Of a stretch of 64,000 nt of DNA, positions 33,901 to 46,073 are shown piece by piece. The position numbers were made by a program, and so were the translations under genes. Source of the DNA: Limanda limanda (taxonomy: Eukaryota; Chordata; Actinopteri; Pleuronectiformes; Pleuronectidae); NCBI RefSeq assembly GCF_963576545.1, contig NC_083649.1, positions 6,417,906 through 6,481,905 on the forward strand, written 5' to 3'. The notes under the pieces were generated by a model. The model was not told where the DNA came from, searched no databases, and worked only from the letters and a program-made list of their open reading frames with translations. Numbering within the stretch: position 1 is the stretch's first letter; each line of letters begins with the position of its first letter.

Positions 33901-35975
33901 TACGGCTACAGAACTAGAAGGGCAAAGCATATAACTCCGCCAAGGCTGACTATTTACATTAAGCACAGGCAAAATATTCATTTTCTGATACAGCTGAATA
34001 AATATCAGCCTTTTTTACTGTAGATGTGAGGTGAACATGTTTTAATGGGCTCTTCCCCGGCCCATGCTCCATCCATCCACCAGTTCACAGAATAAGTTCT
34101 GCAGTTTTTATGTAGTCATGCCAACAGACAGACAAACGGCAGTGAATCCACTAGAATAGCCCACAGAGTGCAAACATCCACCATGGGCCAATAGTCTCCT
34201 TAAATCAAATCGAGCTGCACCAAGTTGCAGATAAATATCAGTCCTCTCAAACATTGCCGAGATCCATGAATTCTTCTCTGTGAAAAAGTAGAAAAAAAGG
34301 GTCTGAATGTCAGAATCTGGCACAAATTGGATTCTTCCTCGACCCAAAACGAACTCTACCCCCAACTTTCAATGGTGTTGTTTCTGTAAAATGCATAATC
34401 CTGCTTAAAATCAGAAAAACAGCAATGAAAACACAGCTGGATGAAAACATGCTGCTAAACTGAATTAAACAGAGACAATGTTGTGCAGGCTTGACAGTGC
34501 GCAAGCTAATAGCTAAGAAGCTGAGACCTCATTGAGAAGTGGAATTTGTGAATCAGTCCCTCGTCTCTGCGGAGCCGCTCACAACTCGCCGTTGGCATGT
34601 GGCTCCACAGAGGAGCTTCCATTGCAGCACATCACCGAACCCTCCTGAGATGCTGTGTAATGTGCTGTTGTGTTATGCTGTTGTGGTCCCTGGAAGCATC
34701 ATGTGACAAGTCCCGGTGTGACAGAAGCTTGCCGTTGTACCGCGGTCCCAGATGCACTCGGTGCTGCTGTTCCACACGGGCACGATCGAGCTGTCCTCCT
34801 CAGTTAACTCCCAGGATAACAGATCTGTGCTACAGAATAAGTCTTAATGAACTGTGCAGCTGGGAGGATTCTCGATCTGCTTCTCTCAGCAGTTCCTCCG
34901 CGACTCAGCGCTGCTACTCAAGGTAGTTCCTGGACTGAATTCGCTTTTCAGCTCCGTATATTTCACTCCTCATGTACGTAAGATTAGATTAGACCCTGAC
35001 CGTGTCTGCCTATGCTTGGAACACCTCTCTTATGAACAGATTTGTATTAAACGCATAAGATTCAATCAGGGGTCCAGGAGCTTGTCCTTTCTAAAACATA
35101 ACGACTACCAGAACAGAGTATGCTACCTTTTTATTTATTTAAACCATTCTCCTTGGCACATCTGGCATCTGCCGACCCTCAACTACCAATAATCGAGAAA
35201 TTACTCCACTCATAACCTGTGATAGAGCATCAAACTGAGGGTGATAATGGGAAACATCTCCCAGCTACGGTCATCATAACCTGTTTCCTGCTCCAGCACT
35301 AACAGCTCCTGGTTTATTACGAGCTGTCAGGTGTGAAAACACAGCACCAGTTACTCTCTGGTCCCCGAAGGCACGAGCTCTGAACGTTTGCACTTTGTGT
35401 CGTTATGTCCACGTTTCTGTCGGGTCTCGCCAAATCAGTTCAGTGACCATCCTGTGACAGGGTTCAAACAGTGAAGAGTCAACGTTGGAGGGAAAACAGG
35501 AGGAACGGCTGAGGTTGTTTCTTGGCTTAGAGTGTGGAGATATCGATTGCACAGCTCTTAATATTTAATTTATCTTTTTCGCAAACAGAATCATCTGCAG
35601 AGGGGAGACCGCTCAGTTTTCCATCTCAACATCAGCCCTATTTATGCCTTTTTAAATCCACCAGGAGCCGGAGTCCATTAAGGGATGTAAGTGGATGTTC
35701 GGTGGACCAGAGACCCTCAGATCAGAGGCTGAGTGAGGGTCCGGCCTTTTCCTGTCACCTGGACATGAAAACAAAATCTCTCTCTTGCACACGTCATCAG
35801 TCCTTCTCTTTATCTCTTTCTTGTTTATCAGATGTTTTTCCTTTTTCATCTATTTCAAACCGATCTCCTGAAATTGCCTGGCTTCCTTTCACACCAAGCA
35901 ACGTATAAGATGATTTGTCTGCTTAGAGATGAATGCTGCTGTATATTGTTATTTGGATTATAGAACCATCTGACT

Positions 35976-36049
35976 GGTGGTGGAGGTGTTGGTGGTGGAG
36001 GTGGGGGTGGTGGTGGTGGTGGAGGTGTTGGTGGTGGTGGTGGTGGTGA
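35976..36049. repeat. (GGT)n-type trinucleotide repeat
   Basis: An imperfect ggtggtggaggtgttggtgg tract. The minus strand gives proline- or histidine-rich open frames purely because of this repeat. Confidence 0.95.
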
Positions 36050-39000
36050 GGTAACAGTGATGGAATATTTGACCAAAGTGGAGCGAGTGAAATACAAGTG
36101 AGCCAGACTCTCTGAAACCAAGAGCCTTGATATGGTCCAGCACACACATCCCTTCTTCAAAGACCCTTCTCCCCCCCCGCCCGCCTCCCCCACCTCCTCA
36201 CTTGATCCGCCCAATCTCCTCATCCTCCTTTTCCATTTCTTGTGAATGCGGCGCGGCAGGCGGAGTTGAACTTGATCCACACGTCTCTCGTTCTAATTAG
36301 ATTCCACAGTTAAACTGGTGAATCCTTTTCACAGTCTTTAGGTGAAGGCGAGAAAGTAATCCCGGCTTCAGAGTTTCCCGGCGCAGACACAGTGACATTT
36401 TCAAGACTTTAATTAGGTTAATTAGGTTTTCATGTGTTTTTCTGTTTGCCTCTATCTCTTTCTATCTTCAACAAACCCTCCTTTCTGTCTTCATGTCCTG
36501 ATTATAAATGTCTCATTAACGATTTAAAGGTAACAAATAAATCCCAGCTCTTCACAAAGGCTACAGGATCATCATTTATCATAACGTCTCAAGTAGCTAC
36601 TAATTGTGTTTGGCTAGTTTTACACTGAAATATTTACTGCATCTAGTATATAGAAATAAAGAAAACATATCTGGGATACAGATGCTGCCATCTTCCAACT
36701 TTATTTATAGTTTATGATCAGATCTTTATGAACTCGTATAGCTATTGTTATAAAAATGCTTGAACTATAAAGTGATCTTTATATGTTTTAAAATTTGCTT
36801 TTTAGATATTGCAATGAAACCTTTTGTCTGCCTGAAGTGAAAAACAGAAGCTCATGAAGGCAGCCAGGGGGCAAAGAGGCTACTTTTGCTATACACATAT
36901 ATAAAAGTAATATAGTAATATTTTATTAAGGGAAATTCAGTTTCATCTGAATCATCCAGTTTTGTGCCAAAGAAAAATAGATGTTGGAGTCATTTGCGTG
37001 TCAACGTTTTGAATTAATCTTGGGATTAGGTTATCAGTGTCATGGTTACAAAATCCATTAATTCAAATTTCATTGTCACAGAAAGAGAATCATGGCATCA
37101 CCCAGAGGTATTAGCCTTCACCCATAATCACGGCCACCATCATTGATGTCCTACTGACAGTACTGAACACGCATTTTTCAGAATTTAGGTCAGCGATAAC
37201 GTGCAGGAGGCAACTGACGCTAGTTTTCAATTACTGCATTTTACACAGAAGAGTTTCGACACCGTGAGAAAGAAAGAGATTTATTTTTGTCCCTCAGAAA
37301 GTATTCCAAGAGAAAAGCTGGGTTTTAATTTGACAAAGGGAAATTGTTCTGTCTCTTTGGTTAAGACTCAAGTTTGATAAAAGCCCAAATTGACTGTGAC
37401 AACGTAACCGGATGCATGTGCGTGGGTCCCGATGTTTTTTCTTTGTCTTCATTTGTGACTTTATGTAAGTGTGATTATAACATGCAGTGGTACGTATATG
37501 AAGGTCTCCTGTGGCTTCTGATTCACGCTATAAGAGGCTCTTTACACTGTACACATATTGTGTAGGAGACATTGAAGAGTGGGAGGTTGGATCTGTGTGT
37601 GTCAGGATTAAACATGCAAACATCGGAGCCAGCGTGAGTAGAAGGTGTCATGCTGTGTGAACTAAACCCTCAAGTGTTTCTCGCTCTTTCATCACCACTT
37701 TTACTGAAATTACACATCCAATCCAATGTGCCTGTTAGTGTCTGTTTGTTTACTCCTGTCTTTCTTCTTTTGGGCTGTTTCAGTTAATGCACAGGCTGAA
37801 TATTCAAATGTAATGTTTTGGTGTAAATGGTCCAAAAACTACCGGTGGGATCATTGCCACACGAACCCTGACGGTGAACTACATGTAGTCAAATACTTTA
37901 TGGAAATTTAATCACCATAATCCATCAGCTTCCAGATCCATATTTTGTTTACCTCAGGCGAATCACTCAGTGTGTCATCGTAAAAATCACATAAGTAGTT
38001 ATTTTCTGAAGCGCCTAGAACCAGCTCCATGTTTTCGTATGCATAACATTTTTAATCCGAAAACAGCGTGAAATTGGTTATTGATTAGCAGGATCACATA
38101 CAGTATATAGTGAAGTTTTCCATTTTTACACTAACACCAATGGAACCACCACCAACCTCAAATCAAAAATAAATTGTACCTGAACTGACTAACCTATTAA
38201 TTAGAATCAAGCTTAATTAATTTTGTAATTGGGCACTTCTGTTAAAAGCTTTTCACTCCATATTGAAAATAGTTTAATTAGAACTCAAGGCAAAGGGGGG
38301 GAAAGACAGAAAACACTGAAGGATCAAGGTGAAGCCACAAGAACAGGAGGACAAAGGAAAAGTGCAAAAGCAACTGCATATTAAATCAAATTCTTTAGAT
38401 AAATAATAAGGATATTTCTTAACAATTAGAAATATTAAAATTAAACTTGTGAAAAGAATGAAGCCTTATTGTGTGCCTTTGTCCGACCACCGAATAAAAC
38501 CTGCTAATGTTCTCACAGGGAGAATTCCTGATGTTTTATTTACTAATAATATAAAATTAACAATTTCCCATTCACTGTGATTAGCTTTGATATTGTATTT
38601 TTGATATTTCAAATACATTAAGCGGGCTTCTAACACATTTTCAGTTGTGCACACACATTAACACGCATTGCTGGAGCTAAATACTTGTTACGATATATCC
38701 TCCATGTACAGGAGGAAACAAAAGAAACTCGAAGCCTCTTTAAAAAAGAAAGAAACAAATGCGCTGAAAATATGTGATTACCTTTGTCTGAAATAGAATA
38801 GCGGTGAGTAGAGTGAATACCTGCTGCCAGGGCCCAGCAGCCCCCTCACTGCAATCAAGAAGCACCCCCCCTGCACACATTCATTTATATGAGCCTCCAA
38901 AATAATTACAATTATTTCAAGAGCCTTAAATTATTCCCTGTTTTGCAATGTTGAACTAAATTCCCGGATCGACCCTCATGTCCGTGCCAAAATGCAATGG

Positions 39001-40109
39001 ATTCTCTTTTGGCCAACATCCCGTCTTTAAAAGAACAATCGTGGAAATCCATATGATATGACAATGCACAATACGTATGATATATTTATAAAAGAAAACG
39101 TTGTTATATGTTAAAGTCCAAACATTTTCTGCCTTTGCAAGCATAAAAAATGAAGCATTTGGTTGTGAGGGTTGTTTAGAGAGTTCCAAAGAAGTGAGAT
39201 AAAAAGGAGAAGTATAATAAACTGGGGCAAACGCATAATGATGTTTCATTAATGAGTCAGATTTTGTAATCCGTCCTCTCATTGCAGAGGACACTTTCTG
39301 CAGGTTGGGGAATTGAAAGCCTCAGTGAAATACTGATGGATACATAGCAAATGATGTACGGCTTCTGAGATTAATCACTGAGTAACCTTGCTTCAAAGCT
39401 TAATCTGGAATTAAAGTATGACACCTGCCGAGCTTCTGAGGCAATATGAGGTTCTAAGACATTTCTCTAGTAACTCTTTTGAAGCCGGTGTGTGAGAACG
39501 TTCTGGACCTAATACACGAGCATCACTATATCCATATTAATGCACACACTGTGAGGATCATTTCCCCCCCCCCCCTTTGTTGTGTTTTAAATTAGGTTTT
39601 AATATATTTAAGGAAAGTAATTTGAAGTTCTCCATGTGTGACGTTTATAAAACTAGAACGTCAAGGCCGAACAGTCCTTGTAATGTAAAAAGAAAAAAGA
39701 AAGTGTTCTGATAAACCAAATGATCCATTCATCATAAAATATAGTCCTCAACATTTGGAAACCCCTTATAACAATATGACAAGCTGCTGGATTCAGGTTT
39801 TAATTTCAAACTGGAGAAAAATGTTCTCATAAAAATCAAAATCTGCATTTTATTTCCTTAAAAGATAACAAAAATGTTGAAGAAGGTTAAAAATGAACAA
39901 CAAACTAAATAGAGCGATGCCTGTGCTTGGAGGAGGGAGGGTGGAAATCGGGTTTTGTACTTTTGCATCATCTTTGCTAACAACCAAACACACAACACCC
40001 AACAGTCCTTAAACCAAACTGCACACTCATGCAAATCAGCTCCATAAATGTGTCTGATTGTTTCCATCGAGATCCCCTGAATTATTCCCTGAGAAATGAG
40101 AAAACAAAA

Positions 40110-40235
40110 CAAAACCTTTGTCTTGATCCGCACCGAGGATCCATCCTTCCCCGAGGTTTCATGGAAATATGTTGTGTCGTTTTTGCGTAATTCTGCTGAA
40201 AACACAACCTCCTTGGTGGAGATAATAGCAGTAAT
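40110..40235 (-). mobile_element. Fragment of a common teleost dispersed repeat
   Basis: Contains ttgatccgcaccgaggatcc, gaggtttcatggaaatatgt, tttttgcgtaattctgctga and aacctccttggtggagataa. This order of phrases recurs in many fish genomes. It lies inside a 187-codon frame on the minus strand, which is therefore not a gene. Family name not assigned. Confidence 0.6.
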
Positions 40236-41317
40236 CCCAGTCTTGGTGTGAAAAATGAGAGTAGCATGGAATGTGTAGGTAAACACACAACAATAGTGTT
40301 TCCACTTTCCTTTGGGATGATTGGACCTCATGGGGCTGAGGCGTGTATGGACTCCGCTTGATTGATGACTCGCAGTATCTTGTGTTTGTATTGTTGCACC
40401 TGACAGAACAACAACTTGCACCTGGATGTGTGTTTACCTGCAGGTTGGTGACGGCCCAGTGTCGGCCTCAGACAATCTCCAATCAGCCACAATGAACATC
40501 TAATTCCATCGCCCTCTGTGGAGTCTCTTCTCCATGTTCCTCTAGTTATGTCCTTGAAATAAATCATCAACCTTGCAGCAACTTTTCCCCGTTGTGGATA
40601 TTGGTGCGTTCTTACGGGATGAAATCACAAGGGGCAGAATTTTCCAAAGATCAAAGCTATTGTTACAGCTGATTGAAATAAATTTGCAAACTGGTTACCA
40701 GGCTGAAAGCACCTTCAAATTGTGGTTTGTCCTTAAGGGCAAAAATTGACACTTCCCGCGAATTAAAAAGGCAAAAACACAATGTAAGTCTCCACAGGGA
40801 ATATTAGAAGACACTTTTTACAAGTCCTATTAATCTTTGCTTAATGTATTTCCACGCAGGCGGAGGAATACATTTTGCAATGTAAAATACTCAGGCAGAT
40901 AAAAGATGCACACTTAAATGAATAATGCCGTCCTTCTCTGCCTCCCCTTTAATTTCCAAGTGGAATAAATTTCCATAAACGACTTGTTGATGTTGTCACA
41001 TTTAAGTGAAAAGAACTTTCCAATTACACCTCGAATGAAAAGTTGACCAGATAATGCAAATGTGAAAAAGTTAATTTGAGGAAATAGTGTATGTTTTAAA
41101 CATATATGGGTGTCTACACTTTTTAAAACCCCCCCTGATTTTACACACGGCTTTAGAAGATGTATTGTAGGCTCTGCAGTCGTATTGGAAAATAAATCCA
41201 ACCATGTTGATGATCTATGCCTTTTGACCTCCTAAAGGTTGTATGGTTGTTTTTCATTTCCTCTGTTTATACGTGTGAAGATCTAAATATATTCAGGGCC
41301 ATGACAAAATCCACACC

Positions 41318-41455
41318 ATCTATCTATCTACCCATTTTCCATAATACCTGCCCGTCCTCTTCAGGGTCACAGGGCGCTCAAGCCTATTCCAGCATGCATT
41401 CAGTGGGATGCTGGTTATCTCTAACAGGTTGCCAGTCTGTGACAGAACTCATAAA
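41318..41455 (+). mobile_element. Degraded dispersed repeat fragment
   Basis: The phrases ctatctacccattttccata, cctcttcagggtcacaggg, ctcaagcctattccagca and caggttgccagtctgtgaca occur in the order seen in a very common vertebrate/fish retroelement 3' region. It is too short to classify. Confidence 0.6.
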
Positions 41456-42450
41456 ATACACATGTATCTGTTAGACAATAGAAGCAGAATATGATAATAG
41501 CCGTGGGAGACCCAGGGTAAAGAGAGGTCATGTCCTGTTTTGTCACATTTGTTTACATCCGGTGAATTTGTACCATTATGAAATGACAGCACATTTCATG
41601 GTTTTGTCTCCGGCATGTTTATATTCAGTTGGATTATTACCTCCTTGCGTTTCATGTCCATGCCCGTGTTTATGTTTGTGTATGACTTGTTTCTGTGTCT
41701 CATGTTTTCCCAACCGCTGTGTTCTGTTGGGTGTTTTATTTTGTAGTTTCTGCTCCTTTTGTTTTCTTTCTTCACTTCCTGTCTTGGTCCTGTTTCCCGT
41801 CCTTGTGATTGTCTGCACCTGAGAACTCGTTGCACTCGGCCCTGAGAACTCGTTGCACTGCAATCTCAGAGAACACATGTAAATAGACTACACACAAATA
41901 GGGAAACCATGTCTTCATCCATTTGACAACACACGCTGCCTTATACTCATTTCCTGAATGTTTAGACAGCTGTTAAGATTAATGTTAGAGAGTTTCAGCA
42001 CAACATGAAGGTTAAATTATAGTGTGTCAGCCACCGTCTCTCACAACAGGTGCTGCTTGGTGCATTTAAAATGAAATTGTTTTTTTCTTACATCAGGTTT
42101 ATTTAATCGTTATACAATGATTGCATCACAGGGTTTTCATTCGGGTGTATTTATGTAACACTACAAAGGTTTTTTATAAATATCTCCATGGGAAATTGTG
42201 TGATAAATGTGAGGCCTTTCTTGAGGATTGAACTTGTTGCCCGGAGGGAGATTAGACGTTTGTCAAATATCACATGGGCCACATGGTAATATTTCGCTCG
42301 AGGTGGTGAAGCTGTTGATAAAGTATGACCTGGGGAAGTTCTGGGTGCTTATGGGATTTAAACCACTTCAAAAAAGAGGAAGAAGAAGGAAAGAAGAACG
42401 GTAGAAGAAGAACTGTATAAATAGGCCCCAGGAAGACCCCCCACTATGCT

Positions 42451-42456
42451 CACACA

Positions 42457-42506
<50 letters not shown>

Positions 42507-42507
42507 G
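42451..42507. repeat. (CA)n microsatellite
   Basis: Imperfect cacaca run with a few caaa interruptions. Confidence 0.95.
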
Positions 42508-44363
42508 TCATAAAATAAGCTTCCCAGCATTCTCCAGTCACACACAAACACACACTTCTCTTCACACTTTACATACTTCTTCCGACACTCAATGACACTC
42601 ATTCTATAGATCCTTAACCCCTGACCTTAACCATCAGAATAAAAATACTTGAAACTAAATTACCTTATCCTAACTCTAACCTTAATCTAAGGTCACCTTA
42701 ATCCAAGTCTTAACCCCTTAAAAAGCCATAAAAAGTAAAAGATAGAGGAACCAGTGCATGTTATGCATCTTTTATATTTGATCTTCTGATTAGATTTGAA
42801 TTCAGATTTAAAAAGGAACAGAACATTCTGTCCTAAGTGCCCTTTGCAAGAGACGTGAGTGTAATATTGATTTCTGAGGAAAAGTTAACTTTCACAGGTC
42901 AAGTCTCGCCATTCCAAAGTTTCTGCTCTTTCATGCTCATGTCTGAACGTTTTTCGGGCAGAGAATGACGATGATTAAGTTCTGCAGAACTATCTATGAA
43001 CTGTAATCTCTACCTACCCTTTGTGTGATTAGATATCATTTCAAACCAATGACTTTACTGGAAGAATTTCCTCAGAGGTTTAAGGTTCTAAAAAGTAATT
43101 TACTCACCTGTGGCGCATTGGAGATGATTTTTCTTGTTACATATTAAATATACAGACTGTCTCTCTCACTTTTATCAGACATGCACTGAACTTTGGACAT
43201 TCTCCTGGAACTTTCCAGAGGGTCTTTATGTGAGAATGCAAATGTCAAAGTTAATTCCTCCAGACATTCTTCCATCTATTCTCCTGCTAGCTCCTTAATA
43301 TCGTGTGGACCATGTCCGATTGAACCTATGTGAGAATACAGCAGCAAAATGTCCGGAGAATTCACAGAGAGCAAGTTGTTGTGCTGATGACGTTTCTAAC
43401 ATGTGACGTATGCAAAACTGATTTTAATATAAGAAACCTCAGGATGATTAAAAAGTTAAAACACAAATACGAGACGTAGACAAAGATATCGACTTGGAAA
43501 AACAATATTCAAGAGCTTTTATTGACAAGATACGACGGAAGTGTTGATGTACTGTTAAAAAAAAACCACGTGATTTCCACAGCAGAATGAATTCTTTATT
43601 TTTTAGTTTTCCTGTCGTGAATGCGTCTGACCCACACAATCTCCTGATGGGCTCTTCATATGTGGAGACAAAGTCCGGAGAATCTCTTGAACTGATTGTC
43701 TGCAAGTTTTCCGGACTTCATGTTTCAAAATGGCAATGAGAAACAATTTACAAACAAAACAAAACTAATATTTCAATGCCATATGCATGTGCTTCGGAAA
43801 AAGTCAACACCGACCAGTGTCTAGCGAGACACGACTGATAAAAGTGATGTAAACAAAACCATTGAGATGTGTAATCCCCCAATAAGTCTGCAGCAGTTAC
43901 ATCAAGAGTGGTTCATAAGTCCCGGTAAACTAATACGACCTGAGATTTCACGATGTTGTAAACACAGAAAAACAGGCCGGATACAAAACTGAAGGTAAAA
44001 CAAAACGCTGCTGGACTTGAACATGATCCGCATGTGACTCCATAACACGGCGCTGTTCATAATAGCTTCTCACATAAGGGCTGACTCACTCTCGCAAATA
44101 ATGGCGGTGGAGTTACGGCCAATCAACGATTTTCCATCCAAACTGATTATGTGACAGCCATTTTGTCCAAAGTGTGTCATCTGCTGATTTAGAGTTGCTG
44201 TGCACAAAGAGGTTCGACAGTGACCTGGTTCACGAGTTACGATCACGGTAATTGAAGCTCCTCAGATGTAACAAACAGATTAATTCTGCTGCTTTCAGTC
44301 GTCATTGTCCCGACGTGTGACTCAATTTTGTTTGCTGATTGTGGTCCTGATGTGGTGTTCTGT

Positions 44364-44397
44364 AACTGACATGTAACTTTACGGTTACATGTCAGTT
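44364..44397. repeat. Perfect inverted repeat (14-bp arms, 6-bp spacer)
   Basis: The left arm aactgacatgtaac (44364-44377) and the right arm gttacatgtcagtt (44384-44397) are exact reverse complements around tttacg. A transcript could fold into a short hairpin; no gene is adjacent. Confidence 0.95.
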
Positions 44398-46025
44398 TAT
44401 CTAATAAAGTAAATGTCGTGACAGAACACACGGGAACAAGGTGACACAGAACATCTATTCTTTTCATGCAAATCACAAATATCACATCGGGTTTTGTTGT
44501 GTATAAAGAGTCTCTATGCCCTCACACACTATAAAATCAGATTTACATGCAAAATCTGTTCACAGCTTTGAAGTTTAAAGGCCAGAACTTAACTGGTCAA
44601 ACTTAAATTCGTTTGATCCTTGAATCTAAGTCTTTTCTCTTTGTTTCAACAACTGAAAACTCTAAACCTACTTCAATGACTTTCATGGAAATAAGCAGCA
44701 AGTAAAATGCCCTCACTGAAACAACAAACAGGTTTGGAGAAGCAAAGCGTAAAAGTTGTTTCGTTACAATCTTCACAAGACTGAACAGGACAGGTCTATT
44801 AATCTTTGAATATGAAACGTACAGTAGACTCAAGTTATGTTCCCAACGGCCCCATTCGAAACCAATGAGCTGTTATCACCCATGAACCTAATAGTTATTT
44901 CCTCATAGTGTGGCACGGTCAGCTCGGGGGCAAATCAATCTTTACCTGGTGAAATGGGCAGCAGCTGGTTTCACAACAGACAGACAGATCAGTTCCTTGT
45001 TGCCCCCCCCCCACACACACACATTCCTGCAGCTTTGCAGACAGAACCACTGGGAGAGGTGAAGGGAGAGCAGCCGGGCTGGTGGGAGCTGACAGAAAAC
45101 CTGCAGTTACTCTGATAACCACTCCGTAGAACCGCGGTGAGAAGACGAGCATTGATCAAAAGCAACAGATCCACTCCTGTCGGCCAAGAACAGAAAAATC
45201 TGAGGCTGCAGTTGACGGTGGGACATCATGTGAAGACTGGAGATAATGTAGGCTGGTCTGATAAATCCTTCATTCTGCTGAGGTACACAGATGGTGAGAA
45301 TGTGGCATCAACAGAATAAATTCATTGACCTCGAAAGTCCAGGCTGGGAGTTGTGGTATAATGGTGCGTGCAACGTTTTCTTTGCCAGACTTTGGATCCT
45401 TTTATACAAATCAATCATGGTTTGAATACCACAGCTTGTCTGAGCATGTTTCATTGACCATGTGAAGAACTCTATTGCCCCAATCTACCATCGTCTAATG
45501 GCTGTTTCCTGCATGATAATGCAAATGTTTCCAGAATCTTGTAGAATCAATGTCGTGAAGAACTGAGGCTGTTTTAATATTCGATTTCTAAGAAAGTACT
45601 CATAGAGTTTATGCCATAGGTTTGATTTAGATGTAATTGCCTGTGTCCCCTGACTAATTGAACAATTCATTACATTCATTGGTTACGTTGTCTTAACTTA
45701 TATTTAGCAGCATGTCGCTGTAATTATCTGCCTGTTTTGTTTGTAGTGAGAGAGAAGAAGATTGGGAAAAGAGACGGAAAGAGAAAGGGATTGTGATGGA
45801 CTATAACTTTATGGCCTGTGTTTATACAACACTTTGTAGTGGGTGTGAAGCAGCTTAATTATATGGACTGCCAGTCAGAGTCAAGTGGAATGAATAGTAA
45901 TGAAAACAGCAAAAAGGTTTTGTCAAACCATTCAAAACAAATAGAACATTTTTTAATAACAATAACAAAAACACAACTCAAATCTCTTTATTCAAAGTTA
46001 ATTCACCCAACATTAACAATAAACA

Positions 46026-46073
46026 AGGTGTGTGTGTGTGTGTGGTTTTGTGTGTGTGTGTGTGTGTGTGTGG
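46026..46073. repeat. (GT)n microsatellite
   Basis: A gtgtgt run interrupted by ggttttg. Confidence 0.95.

Larger units (their letters stand above)
26576..40100. other. Gene-poor region, no coding exon recognised
   Basis: About 13.5 kb with only short, motif-free open frames on both strands. Apart from the retroposon tail near 29100, the GC-rich patch near 30830 and the GGT repeat near 35976 (listed separately), I find no exon with splice support, no tRNA and no recognisable protein. It may hold regulatory DNA, which sequence inspection cannot show. Confidence 0.5.

Noticed and set aside
35855..36280. Proline-rich 141-codon minus-strand frame
   Set aside because: Produced by the GGT repeat and a C-rich tract; no conserved motif or splice support.
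39858..40421. 187-codon minus-strand frame
   Set aside because: Overlaps a common dispersed repeat fragment (40110-40235) and shows no protein motif.
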